From Thiomicrospira pelophila DSM 1534 (lineage in GTDB: Bacteria > Pseudomonadota > Gammaproteobacteria > Thiomicrospirales > Thiomicrospiraceae): DNA of 64,000 bases. The DNA lies in NCBI RefSeq assembly GCF_000711195.1, contig NZ_JOMR01000001.1, positions 1,922,001 through 1,986,000 on the forward strand, in the 5' to 3' direction. Below, piece by piece: positions 7,482-18,179 of the stretch (position 1 is its first letter; each line of letters begins with the position of its first letter). A program made the position numbers and the translations under genes. Under the pieces are notes generated by a model, which had not been told where the DNA came from, did not search any database, and worked only from the letters and a program-made list of their open reading frames with translations.

Positions 7482-8687
7482 TTATCGATCACTCACCGCA
7501 GAAGGATCTTTCAACATCGCGCTAATACCCTCTCCTCGCTGATCAACAGCGAGGTAACATGAATTACCCGCACCGGTATAGACCTGAGTTGGACGGAAAA
7601 TTTTGTTGTTCTGTAACTGCTCGCGCCAATGTGCCATCCAACCAGCAGATCGTGCGACCGCAAAGATGGAGGTGAACATCTTAGGATCAAAACCCATTTC
7701 TTTATAAAGAATACCTGAATAAAAATCGACATTCGGGTACACGCCTTTATGACCTAAATGTTCTTCGCAGACTTTTTCAACTTCAAGTGCCGTTTGAAAC
7801 ATCAAGCTTAACTCGCCGCTTTGATTTTTCTTTTGCAACAATTTTTCTGATAAGCGCTGCAAGATGGTAGCGCGCGGGTCTTTCGTTTTATACTCACGAT
7901 GCCCCATACCCCAAATAACTTTCTTTTTCGCCAGACGATCTTCAATATAAGCCCGCGCATTTTCTGGCTGGCCTATTTTCTCAAGCATTTCGATCACCAT
8001 TTGGTTGGCGCCACCATGCAACGGCCCAGACAAGGATGCTATCGCTGATGAGATAACAGAACATGGATTAGCTAAGGTTGAACCCGTTACCATCGTAGTA
8101 AAAGTTGAGGCATTAATGGTGTGTTCAGCATGCAAAATCAAACAAGCATCAAGTAAACGTGCCCAATCTGGATCCGGTTCTTCACCCGTCACCATGTATA
8201 AAAAGTTTTCGGCGTAGGTTAAATCTTTACGCGGTTCAATTGGATCATAGCCGTTGCGCATATGTTCCCACTGGGCCACCAAAGTCGCCATGTGAGCAAT
8301 GATTTTTACGGTTACATCGTTGATGTAATCTTGGTTCTCAGTGCCGCCTTTCATGTACTCGGTACTGGGGTAAAAACTCGCTAAACTAGCGACCACCACT
8401 TGCAGCATGTGCATGGGATGGGTGGTTTCCGGCAAGTTTTTCATAATCTCGCGAATGTTGTATTTAACACGGCGATGATTACGCAACTGATCGTCAAAGT
8501 CCGCCAATTCACTGGCGGTGGGTAATTCACCAAACAATAAAAGCAGCGTAGTTTCTTCAAACGACGACTGCTCAGCTAATTCCATAATGTCATACCCACG
8601 ATAAGTGAGCAGTCCCTTTTGCCCATCGATAAATGAAATTTTCGATTCGGTGGCCGGAACGCCCGCCAATCCTGGAATATATTGCAT
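7482..8687 (-). CDS. gltA: Citrate synthase (short type II-like form)
   Basis: The 401-residue product has all family landmarks: Tyr-Arg-Gly-Tyr-Asp-Ile near residue 30, Leu-His-Ala-Glu-His near 185, the catalytic His in Ser-Gly-Pro-Leu-His-Gly-Gly-Ala-Asn near 222, Gly-His-Arg-Glu-Tyr-x-x-x-Asp-Pro-Arg near 260, and the catalytic Asp in Asn-Val-Asp-Phe-Tyr-Ser-Gly near 320. It condenses acetyl-CoA and oxaloacetate. It lacks the ~30-residue N-terminal extension of the E. coli enzyme, which suggests the dimeric, NADH-insensitive type; 2-methylcitrate synthase is a less likely alternative since no prp genes are nearby. A strong AAGGAAG site precedes the ATG, 17 bp after erpA. Confidence 0.93.
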   Translation of the reverse strand: MQYIPGLAGVPATESKISFIDGQKGLLTYRGYDIMELAEQSSFEETTLLLLFGELPTASELADFDDQLRNHRRVKYNIREIMKNLPETTHPMHMLQVVVASLASFYPSTEYMKGGTENQDYINDVTVKIIAHMATLVAQWEHMRNGYDPIEPRKDLTYAENFLYMVTGEEPDPDWARLLDACLILHAEHTINASTFTTMVTGSTLANPCSVISSAIASLSGPLHGGANQMVIEMLEKIGQPENARAYIEDRLAKKKVIWGMGHREYKTKDPRATILQRLSEKLLQKKNQSGELSLMFQTALEVEKVCEEHLGHKGVYPNVDFYSGILYKEMGFDPKMFTSIFAVARSAGWMAHWREQLQNNKIFRPTQVYTGAGNSCYLAVDQRGEGISAMLKDPSAVSDR

Positions 8688-8704
8688 GCTTACTTCCTTA
8701 ACAC

Positions 8705-9046
8705 TTACACACTAAAAGACGAGCCACAACCGCAAGTTGTGGTGGCGTTGGGGTTTTCTATTACAAAACGCGCACCTTGCAAGTCTTCTAAATAATCAAT
8801 TTTTGCACCGACAAGATATTGAAAACTCATTGGGTCAATTAATAAAGTCACGCCATCACGCTCAACGGATGTGTCGTCTTCAGCCTGCTCTTCATCAAAT
8901 GTGAAGCCATACTGAAAACCGGAACAGCCACCGCCGCTAATATATACGCGCAGCTTTAGATCTGGATTTCCTTCATCGGCGATTAAACCACTTACTTTTG
9001 CAGCGGCTTGTTCAGTAAATTTTACTGGGGTTGGCATCTCAGACAT
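8705..9046 (-). CDS. erpA: Iron-sulfur cluster insertion protein ErpA
   Basis: The 113-residue A-type carrier has the three cluster-binding cysteines: Gly-Gly-Gly-Cys-Ser-Gly-Phe-Gln-Tyr near residue 41 and the C-terminal Thr-Cys-Gly-Cys-Gly-Ser-Ser-Phe. The Phe-Thr-Glu-Gln-Ala-Ala N-terminus favours ErpA over IscA/SufA. It hands Fe-S clusters to apo-enzymes such as those of isoprenoid synthesis and respiration. A GGAGACG ribosome site precedes the ATG, and gltA follows closely enough to be co-transcribed. Confidence 0.93.
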   Translation of the reverse strand: MSEMPTPVKFTEQAAAKVSGLIADEGNPDLKLRVYISGGGCSGFQYGFTFDEEQAEDDTSVERDGVTLLIDPMSFQYLVGAKIDYLEDLQGARFVIENPNATTTCGCGSSFSV

Positions 9047-9162
9047 GGTCGTCTCCTCAATTTATGCTGCCGTGTCGATAAATCAGCACCCAAATAGGTC
9101 ACTCAACTTTATCAACTGGATAGATCATTATAAACCAAAAGCCTATTGGCTGCGAACTCGAA

Positions 9163-10206
9163 CTAAGGCATTAACGCGACTTGCTCTAAGCCACAGGTTT
9201 CTTCTAAACCAAACATTAGGTTCATATTTTGTACCGCCTGACCCGATGCGCCTTTGACAAGGTTGTCGATCACCGAAGTTACGACCACTACATCACCGCC
9301 TGCTGGCCGATAAACCGCCATCCGGCACATATTAGACCCTTTAACCATACGTGTATCCGGCAAGCTACCAGCCGGCATGACATCAACAAATGGTTCTTGT
9401 GCATAATGCTTTTCAAACAATTCTTGCAGCTGCTCTTGTGACCAATCTTGATTCAGCTTGCCATATAAGGTGGCCTCTATGCCACGAATCATCGGCACCA
9501 AATGTGGCACAAAGGTGAGGTTAACACGTGAACCCGCCATATGATTCAGGCCTTCAGCAATCTCAGGTAAATGACGATGACCGTTTATTCCATAGGCCTT
9601 AAAGCCTTCGCTAGTTTCGGCACTTAACGAGCCTACTTTTGCACCACGACCGGCACCACTAACACCCGATTTACCATCTGCGATTAAGTGATCAATATCC
9701 ACCAGGCCAGCTTTTAGTAAAGGCTGAAAACCTAGCTGAACGGCCGTTGGGTAACAGCCAGGGTTGGCGATAACTTTTGCGGTTTTAATTTTTTCACGGT
9801 TAAACTCGGGCAAGCCATAAACCACTTCATCCATAATTTCAGGACAGGTATGCGCCATGCCGTACCAGTTCTCCCAAACCTGCAAATCATTCAAACGAAA
9901 GTCGGCCGCCAAATCTATTACGCGCACACCGGCTTGAACCAATTCAGGCGTTAAACTCATTGCCACACCATGCGGCGTGGCAAAAAACACCAAGTCACAA
10001 GACGTTAAAGTCGACATATCAGGTTCTGAAAACGCCAAATCATAATGACCGCGTAAGTTTGGAAACATCTCGGCGACTTTCATGCCAGCTTCTGATCGAG
10101 AGGTAATAACCTTTACTTCGGCATGCGGGTGATTCGCCAACAAACGCAATAATTCAACACCGGTATAACCCGTGCCACCCACAATTCCTACTTGAATCTT
10201 TTTCAT
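9163..10206 (-). CDS. argC: N-acetyl-gamma-glutamyl-phosphate reductase
   Basis: I start the gene at 10206, where GAGGAG precedes Met-Lys-Lys-Ile-Gln-Val-Gly; this gives 347 residues, the normal ArgC size, whereas the open frame to 10317 adds 37 unrelated residues. The NADP-binding [10 protein letters not shown] motif and the active-site Cys in Ala-Asn-Pro-Gly-Cys-Tyr-Pro-Thr are present, plus Gly-Val-Ser-Gly-Ala-Gly-Arg. It makes N-acetylglutamate semialdehyde in arginine synthesis. argB lies ~45 kb away in this window, so the pathway genes are dispersed. Confidence 0.96.
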   Translation of the reverse strand: MKKIQVGIVGGTGYTGVELLRLLANHPHAEVKVITSRSEAGMKVAEMFPNLRGHYDLAFSEPDMSTLTSCDLVFFATPHGVAMSLTPELVQAGVRVIDLAADFRLNDLQVWENWYGMAHTCPEIMDEVVYGLPEFNREKIKTAKVIANPGCYPTAVQLGFQPLLKAGLVDIDHLIADGKSGVSGAGRGAKVGSLSAETSEGFKAYGINGHRHLPEIAEGLNHMAGSRVNLTFVPHLVPMIRGIEATLYGKLNQDWSQEQLQELFEKHYAQEPFVDVMPAGSLPDTRMVKGSNMCRMAVYRPAGGDVVVVTSVIDNLVKGASGQAVQNMNLMFGLEETCGLEQVALMP

Positions 10207-10338
10207 AACCGGCTCCTCTGTTTTCAACCAAGATAATAGTTCTATTTTATCGAAACCCAGCGCCGTTGCATTAAATTTCACACTAGATTCACGTATTTGC
10301 TTAGAATAAGAAACCAACTAAATAAAAAGGGAACCTGC

Positions 10339-10803
10339 ATGAAAAAACTTGCACTGATATTTCTGACCTTACTACCAGGCCTGGTGCTTGCCGAGTCCAG
10401 CATGCAGGTCAAACATAATCTTTATCAAGTTGGTCAACAAGCTTTGCAAGACAATAAACCTATTGTGGTGTTTTTTAATGCGAGCTATTGTCTGCCCTGC
10501 GAAAAACTTAAAGAACGCGCATTAAATGCCATTATTCGATTTGAACATTACCCTGCCGGCACTCGCTTTATTGAGGTTTTTATTGATAGCCCAGACGCTT
10601 TAACTGATTTTTACAATCAAACCACGAGCCCTGAAGAATTTGCCCTTTTCCACAATATCGTTGAACTACCAAGTTTGTTGTTTTTAGATGGCGAAGGTAA
10701 CCAATTGGCGCGCCCTATTATGAACAGTGGTGCTTATGATTTTTTTGGTCATCTATTGAACAGCCGTCTTGAGGTTGCAATAGAGGAACTAGAAAAGCGC
10801 TAA
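10339..10803 (+). CDS. Periplasmic thioredoxin-like protein (CxxC)
   Basis: A 154-residue protein with a signal peptide (Lys-Lys then a hydrophobic run ending Val-Leu-Ala-Glu, cleavage near residue 18) and a thioredoxin fold with Asn-Ala-Ser-Tyr-Cys-Leu-Pro-Cys-Glu-Lys-Leu near residue 52. The cis-Pro strand follows as Leu-Pro-Ser-Leu-Leu-Phe-Leu-Asp. Such proteins reduce or exchange disulfides in the periplasm; SoxW-like and DsbE-like members look alike and the partner is unknown. The ATG at 10339 has AAGGGAA upstream. The hydrophobic core of the signal peptide is encoded partly by CCAGGCCTGG. Confidence 0.82.
   Translation: MKKLALIFLTLLPGLVLAESSMQVKHNLYQVGQQALQDNKPIVVFFNASYCLPCEKLKERALNAIIRFEHYPAGTRFIEVFIDSPDALTDFYNQTTSPEEFALFHNIVELPSLLFLDGEGNQLARPIMNSGAYDFFGHLLNSRLEVAIEELEKR
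10375..10384. repeat. CCAGGCCTGG in the thioredoxin-like gene
   Basis: Read as Pro-Gly-Leu-Val inside the signal-peptide core. Confidence 0.95.
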
Positions 10804-10832
10804 TTTTTAAAGTGAATCTAATATTTAGATAC

Positions 10833-10868
10833 AAAAAAGCCCCGGCTAACAGCGTTAACCGGGGCTTT
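10833..10868. terminator. Bidirectional terminator between the thioredoxin-like gene and groL
   Basis: A stem of AAGCCCCGG / CCGGGGCTT with further pairing (TTAA) is flanked by A and T runs on both sides, in the gap between two convergent genes. It can serve both transcripts. Confidence 0.92.
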
Positions 10869-10907
10869 TATTTAAACGTAATGAACGTTGATCTAATCTA
10901 AATTAGA

Positions 10908-12551
<1,644 letters not shown>

Positions 12552-12593
12552 TCAATTTAATTCGTTTCGTTATTCGTCTAACAAGATACCGAC

Positions 12594-12881
12594 TTAAGCA
12601 TGAACTGCAATAATGTCGTCTTCGCGCATAACCAATAGCTCCTCACCGTCGACCTTAACTTCCTGGCCAGCGTATTTGCCAAACAATACTTTGTCGCCTG
12701 CTTTCACAGACATTGCAATAACCGTACCGCTATCAGAAGCCTTACCTGGGCCGACTGCGACCACTTCGCCTTCAGCTGGTTTTTCTTTGGCAGAATCTGG
12801 AAGCACGATGCCGCCAGCTGATACTTTTTCTTCTTCTAAACGACGCACAACAACACGATCATGCAAAGGTTTAATGCTCAT
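12594..12881 (-). CDS. groS: Co-chaperonin GroES
   Basis: The 95-residue product has the Pro-Leu-His-Asp-Arg-Val-Val-Val-Arg start, the mobile loop (residues ~17-34, Ser-Ala-Gly-Gly-Ile-Val-Leu-Pro-Asp) and Gly-Asp-x-Val-Leu-Phe-Gly-Lys-Tyr. It caps GroEL. The gene is preceded by TAGGAGAA and by a leader that carries a long palindrome downstream of a sigma-32 promoter. Confidence 0.99.
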   Translation of the reverse strand: MSIKPLHDRVVVRRLEEEKVSAGGIVLPDSAKEKPAEGEVVAVGPGKASDSGTVIAMSVKAGDKVLFGKYAGQEVKVDGEELLVMREDDIIAVHA

Positions 12882-12926
12882 TGATTTTCTCCTAACTCAA
12901 GTTTGATAGAGGGTTTTTACTAAAAC

Positions 12927-12948
12927 TGATGCTCAAGCTTGAGCATCA
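12927..12948. promoter_or_regulatory. 22-bp perfect palindrome in the groES leader
   Basis: Arms TGATGCTCAAG and CTTGAGCATCA meet with no spacer, about 25-45 nt into the predicted groESL transcript and ~45 bp before the start codon. It is not CIRCE, which has different arms and a 9-bp spacer. It could be an operator or an RNA hairpin. Confidence 0.6.
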
Positions 12949-12979
12949 ATTAAAAATTAATTTTATAAAGACAAGGCTA

Positions 12980-13007
12980 ATATGGGGCTGGTTAAACCAG
13001 TTTCAAG
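12980..13007 (-). promoter_or_regulatory. Sigma-32 heat-shock promoter of groESL
   Basis: On the minus strand CTTGAAA (13001-13007) and CCCCATAT (12980-12987) are separated by 13 bp, an essentially consensus sigma-32 promoter. Confidence 0.9.
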
Positions 13008-13040
13008 AGGGGAAATGAATTTTATTTATTAATTACACAC

Positions 13041-13054
13041 CACCAGGCCTGGTG
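13041..13054. repeat. CCAGGCCTGG palindrome, intergenic copy (14-bp perfect arms)
   Basis: Lies between the end of the EAL gene and the groESL promoter. The decamer is at 13043-13052 and pairing extends two bases on each side. Confidence 0.9.
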
Positions 13055-13068
13055 CCTGTATCTGAATC

Positions 13069-13824
13069 CTACCAATCGTAATTCGGTAAACTTTCAAAAC
13101 CGGGTTTGGCAAAGTAATAACCCTGCATTAATTCGACATCCAAGTGACTAAAAAAATCAACTTCTGCTTGGGTTTCTAGCCCTTCGGCCAAAACTGTTAC
13201 ACCTAACTGTTTACACAGATCTACCAAACTTTTAACAATGATTTGTTTGGTTTTATGGCTATCAACATCACGCACTAATTCCATATCAATTTTCATAATA
13301 TTGGGTACAAAATTTGCCAAGGTATTTAAACCTGCGTGACCCGCGCCAAAATCATCCAAGGCGGTTGTAAATCCTTGCTTTTGATAGTAGTCAAAAATTT
13401 TGGTTAAATGCGCGACATCCTGCACCTGTTCAGACTCCGTTATCTCAAACATGATGCGCTCAATCGGAAAACCAAACTGCTTGGCGGCCTGCAAGGTACT
13501 TTTAATGCAATGTGCGGGCTCATAAACCGCGTTGGGTAAAAAGTTAATACTCAACATACTATCAAGCTTTAACTTACTGGCTAATTGAATCGCCTTTACA
13601 CGACAAGCCTGGTCAAACGCATAACGGTTCTTGTCATTAATTTGGCTCAAAATACGCCAGGCCGACTCACCTTCCGCCCCACGAACGAGCGCTTCATAAC
13701 CAAATATTGTCTGCGATTTAAAATTCACGATAGGTTGGAACGCAAACGTAAACTCAAAACCCAGTTCAGCGTGACACTTTCCGCAACCGGATAAAATTTC
13801 TTCGATGGGAAAAATTGTTGCCAT
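13069..13824 (-). CDS. Stand-alone EAL-domain cyclic-di-GMP phosphodiesterase
   Basis: The 251 residues are one EAL domain with no obvious sensor. The motif series looks intact: Tyr-Glu-Ala-Leu-Val-Arg-Gly, Ser-Ile-Asn-Phe-Leu-Pro-Asn, Phe-Glu-Ile-Thr-Glu-Ser, Leu-Asp-Asp-Phe-Gly-Ala-Gly, Met-Lys-Ile-Asp, Ala-Glu-Gly-Leu-Glu and Gln-Gly-Tyr-Tyr-Phe-Ala-Lys-Pro. It should therefore hydrolyse c-di-GMP. A short N-terminal Cys-Gly-Lys-Cys-His (residues ~14-18) might bind metal. The EAL subgroup resembles the domain that follows BLUF in photoreceptors such as YcgF, but no BLUF domain is present. A GGAGGT site supports the start. Confidence 0.9.
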   Translation of the reverse strand: MATIFPIEEILSGCGKCHAELGFEFTFAFQPIVNFKSQTIFGYEALVRGAEGESAWRILSQINDKNRYAFDQACRVKAIQLASKLKLDSMLSINFLPNAVYEPAHCIKSTLQAAKQFGFPIERIMFEITESEQVQDVAHLTKIFDYYQKQGFTTALDDFGAGHAGLNTLANFVPNIMKIDMELVRDVDSHKTKQIIVKSLVDLCKQLGVTVLAEGLETQAEVDFFSHLDVELMQGYYFAKPGFESLPNYDW

Positions 13825-14007
13825 TTGCTGATACCTCCATAACTAAATAAGCACTTGAACAGCGCCACAACCATTATCGCAAAACAGTTTAGCGTATTTC
13901 GCCATTACAATATAAACAAAAAGCTATAAATGGTACTATGCCAATTATGTACACTTTTCGTGCACTTTCTATTCAGTTTTGCCGCATTAAATGCTAAGGA
14001 TTTTTTT

Positions 14008-15972
14008 ATGACTCAACCTAGCCCGCCCAAAATACTCATTAATCCGCCGGTTTTCTTCAGTTCGGCGATATTAACCCTAACACTGGTTATGTTTGTTATC
14101 GTTTTTAACGACTTAGCCACGCAAATTTTTTCAAACACTTTAAGCTGGATATCAAGCCAACTGGGTTGGTTCTATGTATTGTCTGTAGCTGGTTTTCTGG
14201 TCTTTATTGCGATTCTGACTTTTTCAAGTTATGGCCGAGTCAAGCTAGGCAGTGATCACAGCCAACCCGAATTTACCAACACCGCCTGGTTTGCGATGTT
14301 ATTTTCCGCAGGCATGGGGATTGGTTTAATGTTTTTTGGTGTAGCCGAACCGGTGATGCATTATGTCAGCCCGCCAGTCGGCGACCCTGAAACGGCCGAG
14401 GCCGCACGTCAAGCCATGCGGATTACCTTCTTCCATTGGGGCGTTCATGCCTGGGCTATTTATGCGATAGTCGCCATGTCTCTGGCTTATTTTGCCTTCC
14501 GTCATGGCATGCCAATGACGATTCGCTCGTCACTTTACCCTATCATCGGTGAACGCATTCATGGCCCGATTGGTCATGCCGTTGATACCTTTGCCGTGCT
14601 CGGCACGCTGTTTGGGGTGGCCACGTCTCTAGGTTTTGGTGTGATGCAAATTAACGCTGGCCTAAATTACCTGTTTGACATTCCGGTCGGCGTCACCACA
14701 CAAGTTATCTTAATCGCAGTAATCACCGCCATTGCTACCGGCTCGGTTGCCCTTGGTTTAGATGGTGGGATTCGTCGTTTGTCAATTTTAAATATGATTT
14801 TGGCGGCGGCATTGCTCGCCTTTGTTCTGATCGCGGGTCCCACTGTTTTCCTCCTTCAAACTCTAGTGCAAAACACCGGCATGTATGTGTCTGATTTATT
14901 TAATATGACCTTTAACCTTTACGCCTATGAACCCACTGACTGGATCGGTGGTTGGACGCTGTTTTATTGGGGCTGGTGGATTGCTTGGGCACCTTTTGTT
15001 GGGATGTTTATTGCTCTCGTTTCTAAGGGACGCACTATCCGAGAATTCGTACTGGGCGTGTTATTAGTGCCGGTTGGCTTCACCTTTATGTGGATGACCT
15101 TTTTTGGTGGAACCGCCCTCAATATGATTATGATTCAAGGCATTACCGAACTGTCAGACGCGGTAGCCGCTGACACCTCGGTTGCCTTATTCCAATTCTT
15201 GGAACAACTACCCTTATCGAGCGTCACGGCTTTGCTCGCCACAGTTTTAGTGGTTACCTTTTTTGTAACCAGTGCTGACTCGGGCTCGTTGGTTGTTGAT
15301 CGTTTAACCGCGGGTGGCAAGGAACAGTCACCCACTTGGCAACGCGTTTTTTGGGCGGTTATCCAAGGCGTGCTAGCGGCCTCATTACTCATAGCCGGTG
15401 GACTCGCGGCTTTACAGACGGCGACCATTGCAAGTGCTTTCCCTTTTGCGATTATTATGATCTTAATGGCATGGGGCTTAATGCGCTCTCTACGCATTGA
15501 TGTCGCCAAACACAGCAGTTTGGCCTCACCGCGCTTAACCAATAGCCATATGACGTGGAAAGAACGCTTAAAAACCCTGGTTAGCTTACCCAGCAAAAAG
15601 GAAGTGTTGAGCTTTATTGAAAACACGGTTAAACCGGCATTGACCGAGGTAAGCGAAGAACTTAAAGCACAAGGGGTGGATGCCCGGGTTGAATCTAGCG
15701 AAGACGGCCGCGTCTGGATTGAAGTGAGACACGGTGAGCAAATCGACTTCTTCTACTCTGCCCGCCCTCATGCTTATGAGCCTCCAGCCTTAATCATGCG
15801 TGATACCCAATCGAAGCAAATGGAAGAACATAAATATTATCGGATTGAAGTCCATCTAGGTGAAGGTGGTCAAGACTATGACATTATGGGCTGGACTAAA
15901 GAAACCATCCTGAATGATGTTTTAGAGCAATATTCTCGTCACGTACACTTTCTCAGCCAAGTGTCACAATAA
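14008..15972 (+). CDS. BCCT-family osmolyte transporter (BetT-like)
   Basis: I use the ATG at 14008 (AAGGA upstream), giving 654 residues; a longer frame to 13930 adds a stretch unlike the family. There are about 12 membrane segments, the Gly-Met-Gly-Ile-Gly-Leu-Met-Phe-Phe-Gly-Val-Ala-Glu-Pro motif, and the Trp-Gly-Trp-Trp-Ile-Ala-Trp-Ala-Pro aromatic box of segment 8 that binds quaternary ammonium. The ~120-residue cytosolic C-terminal domain resembles BetT, which uses it for osmotic control. The Met-Gly-Ile-Gly form instead of Gly-x-Gly-x-Gly-Ile points to H+- rather than Na+-coupling, by family analogy. Glycine betaine, choline or ectoine are possible substrates. A porin follows after 18 bp. 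Confidence 0.92.
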   Translation: MTQPSPPKILINPPVFFSSAILTLTLVMFVIVFNDLATQIFSNTLSWISSQLGWFYVLSVAGFLVFIAILTFSSYGRVKLGSDHSQPEFTNTAWFAMLFSAGMGIGLMFFGVAEPVMHYVSPPVGDPETAEAARQAMRITFFHWGVHAWAIYAIVAMSLAYFAFRHGMPMTIRSSLYPIIGERIHGPIGHAVDTFAVLGTLFGVATSLGFGVMQINAGLNYLFDIPVGVTTQVILIAVITAIATGSVALGLDGGIRRLSILNMILAAALLAFVLIAGPTVFLLQTLVQNTGMYVSDLFNMTFNLYAYEPTDWIGGWTLFYWGWWIAWAPFVGMFIALVSKGRTIREFVLGVLLVPVGFTFMWMTFFGGTALNMIMIQGITELSDAVAADTSVALFQFLEQLPLSSVTALLATVLVVTFFVTSADSGSLVVDRLTAGGKEQSPTWQRVFWAVIQGVLAASLLIAGGLAALQTATIASAFPFAIIMILMAWGLMRSLRIDVAKHSSLASPRLTNSHMTWKERLKTLVSLPSKKEVLSFIENTVKPALTEVSEELKAQGVDARVESSEDGRVWIEVRHGEQIDFFYSARPHAYEPPALIMRDTQSKQMEEHKYYRIEVHLGEGGQDYDIMGWTKETILNDVLEQYSRHVHFLSQVSQ

Positions 15973-15990
15973 AAAAATTAGGGGAATTAA

Positions 15991-17010
15991 ATGAAAAACA
16001 ATAGAAGCTTAATACACGGCATTACACTAGCCATCGCAATGGGCGCACCCGCAACTTTGCTGGCGAGCGTCAATATTGACCTGTACGGTTCTGCCCGAAT
16101 GCAAGCGGAAGCGGTGAGTCCAGATAGCGATGCATACTTTCGAACAAGTGGCGACAATGACAGCTTCATCGGCGTACGCGATGCTTATTCTCGTATTGGC
16201 TTAAACGCTAAATGGCAAGCCACTCCTAACCTTGAGCTATTTGGTCAACTCGAAATCCCATTCGATATGGCCAACTTTGCAGTGCAAGACCCTTATGATG
16301 ACCGTCGCGATCTGCGTGTAGCTAAAGTCGGCATCAACACAGATCATGGTTCGTTAGCCTATGGTCAAATGTGGCTGCCGTTTTACAATGCCATTTCTTA
16401 CAAAGTCGATCGTTTCAGCACCTATTACAGCGGCTATGCGACTCTCGCTTATTTCCGCGCCTACAACGCGGTGAGTTATTACAGCCCTAACTATAACGGA
16501 TTGTCGTTTGGAGCCGGTGTTGTCATGAAAGACACATCAGATCAAGCCGACACCTTTGACGATAATCGTTACCAGCTAACAGGTACCTACAATAAAAATG
16601 GCACCGATCTATCAGTCGGTTTGGAGCAAGTCGATAATAATACCGATGAACAATTACTCGGCGTGGCGTTAGGTCAACAAATCGACCAACTATACGTAGG
16701 TGTTAAGTTCGAGCAGTGGAGCGCGACAGGTTCTGATGAAAGCAATGTCATAAACCTGTATGCGGACTACCAGCTAAACAAATATACATTCAAAGGCATG
16801 ATTGCGGAGGTTGATGGCTATGGAGAACAAATCTTGCATCTTGGTGCCGACTATCAATACAGCAAAAACCTGAAAACTTTTATCGAGTTCTACCAGCAGG
16901 AAGAATCAAATGCTATTGCTAACCGTAAAGCAGGCAGTGCAGGTGATTTTGCAGATGGTCTAGTTGGTGGCGGTAATGCGATTGCGGCCGGTTTCCGCTA
17001 CGATTTTTAA
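15991..17010 (+). CDS. Outer-membrane porin (Gram-negative trimeric type)
   Basis: The 339-residue product has a signal peptide ending near Leu-Leu-Ala-Ser (residue ~26) and then alternating beta-strands typical of a 16-stranded porin, starting Val-Asn-Ile-Asp-Leu-Tyr-Gly-Ser-Ala-Arg and ending Gly-Phe-Arg-Tyr-Asp-Phe with the terminal Phe needed for Bam recognition. It follows the BCCT gene by 18 bp with an AGGGGAATT ribosome site, so both are probably one osmolyte-responsive transcript ending at the terminator downstream. Confidence 0.9.
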   Translation: MKNNRSLIHGITLAIAMGAPATLLASVNIDLYGSARMQAEAVSPDSDAYFRTSGDNDSFIGVRDAYSRIGLNAKWQATPNLELFGQLEIPFDMANFAVQDPYDDRRDLRVAKVGINTDHGSLAYGQMWLPFYNAISYKVDRFSTYYSGYATLAYFRAYNAVSYYSPNYNGLSFGAGVVMKDTSDQADTFDDNRYQLTGTYNKNGTDLSVGLEQVDNNTDEQLLGVALGQQIDQLYVGVKFEQWSATGSDESNVINLYADYQLNKYTFKGMIAEVDGYGEQILHLGADYQYSKNLKTFIEFYQQEESNAIANRKAGSAGDFADGLVGGGNAIAAGFRYDF

Positions 17011-17104
17011 TCACTAAATATTCTAAGCTTGTTTAGCAAGTGCTTTAAGTTGCATAAACTTGTGACTTAAAGCCAAAAATGCATAAGAGTGAACAAAACT
17101 TATT

Positions 17105-17137
17105 AGCCGCGTTGGGTTTTCCAAACGCGGCTTTTTT
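17105..17137 (+). terminator. Terminator after the porin
   Basis: AGCCGCGTT pairs with AACGCGGCT around a short loop and is followed by six T. It closes the BCCT-porin transcript. Confidence 0.9.
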
Positions 17138-17158
17138 ATATCATTTTATTAGCCCGCT

Positions 17159-18154
17159 TTAATCAATCGCCTGAAACTGGGTTAAATAAATTGCCGACAC
17201 TAACAATCCTAAAGTAATCGCCCAGATTACAAAGTAAATCACTAATGAGCGCTTAGCATGCCGTTGTTCTAAATCCGTTCTAGGTCGAATACCTTTTAAG
17301 AAAAACACAATTTTAGACGATAAATTGACCGATACAATATTCACCGCAAGCAACAAACCGGCACCCAAGGCTAAATCGAAATGCCCAAGCACCAACATCA
17401 AACCAAACACCACGGCAGGCGGCAATAGCGCCACTGCGACCATTACGCCAACCAATACACTTGCAACCCCAGTTGTCACCGATAAAGCCGCCGCCGCACC
17501 TGAAGCCAAGGCTAACACTACTGCGGGTAATTCAACATTGGTTCTGGACTGTAGTTCGCCTACGTTAATATCTATTGGCACCACTAACGCCATTAACATC
17601 GACAACCCAATCGCCAAGCCCACACCTGTTATGCCGGATACTAATGATTTTTTCATCAACTCTAAATCCGCCAAAGCGGTGGCTAACCCTAACGCTAAGT
17701 TAGGGCCTAAAAGCGGTGCGATGACCATACCGCCAATAATAATCGCGACGTTATCTTCGACCATCCCAATCGCGGCCACAACAGTAGACAAAGCCACTAA
17801 CACCAAATAGTTAACATTTAGGCGCGCGTTTTGCTCAATGGTTTGATAAAGCTGCTCTCGATAGGTAGTCGAGCCATCTTGTTCTGCGCTGTTGTTTTTT
17901 GGTGTTTCCGGCTCGGGTATCACCGATTCAACTTCAAACACCATCACTTGCACTTGATCAGGAAACTCTTGCGTAATTTCTTGAATTTGGTCTAAAACTT
18001 CTTGAACTTGAGAATCGAGTAGTGTGACTTGCAATAGGTGAGTGGTTTCACCTTTCAATACGGCCTGCCGGAACAACCAGGCCTGGTAATTATCCAACAA
18101 TTTTATTAACTTAGGTGAAGCGGCAGGATGACAGGTAATATCAATTAACTTCAT
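17159..18154 (-). CDS. DUF389 / TIGR00341 family membrane protein
   Basis: The 331-residue product has a soluble N-terminal ferredoxin-like domain (residues ~1-85), an acidic linker, then about six hydrophobic segments including Ile-Ile-Ile-Gly-Gly-Met-Val-Ile-Ala-Pro-Leu-Leu-Gly-Pro, the hallmark of DUF389. The function is unknown. It has no close operon partner; the MFS gene upstream ends 25 bp before its start, so co-transcription with it is plausible. A Tyr-Gln-Ala-Trp near residue 28 is encoded by a CCAGGCCTGG copy. Confidence 0.9.
   Translation of the reverse strand: MKLIDITCHPAASPKLIKLLDNYQAWLFRQAVLKGETTHLLQVTLLDSQVQEVLDQIQEITQEFPDQVQVMVFEVESVIPEPETPKNNSAEQDGSTTYREQLYQTIEQNARLNVNYLVLVALSTVVAAIGMVEDNVAIIIGGMVIAPLLGPNLALGLATALADLELMKKSLVSGITGVGLAIGLSMLMALVVPIDINVGELQSRTNVELPAVVLALASGAAAALSVTTGVASVLVGVMVAVALLPPAVVFGLMLVLGHFDLALGAGLLLAVNIVSVNLSSKIVFFLKGIRPRTDLEQRHAKRSLVIYFVIWAITLGLLVSAIYLTQFQAID
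18078..18087. repeat. CCAGGCCTGG in the DUF389 gene
   Basis: Read on the minus strand as Tyr-Gln-Ala-Trp in the soluble N-terminal domain. Confidence 0.95.
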
Positions 18155-18179
18155 AACTCGCTCTCACAATATCCAAGAA

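Noticed and set aside
12927-12948. Calling the groES leader palindrome a CIRCE element
   Set aside because: CIRCE is TTAGCACTC-N9-GAGTGCTAA; this dyad has other arms and no spacer, and the promoter is of the sigma-32 type.
13069-13824. Calling the EAL protein a BLUF photoreceptor because of the light-related genes nearby
   Set aside because: No BLUF or other sensor domain is present; the protein is only the EAL domain.
15135-15626. A 163-codon minus-strand open frame within the BCCT gene
   Set aside because: The opposite strand encodes a continuous, well-matched transporter; the antisense product resembles nothing and has no start signals.
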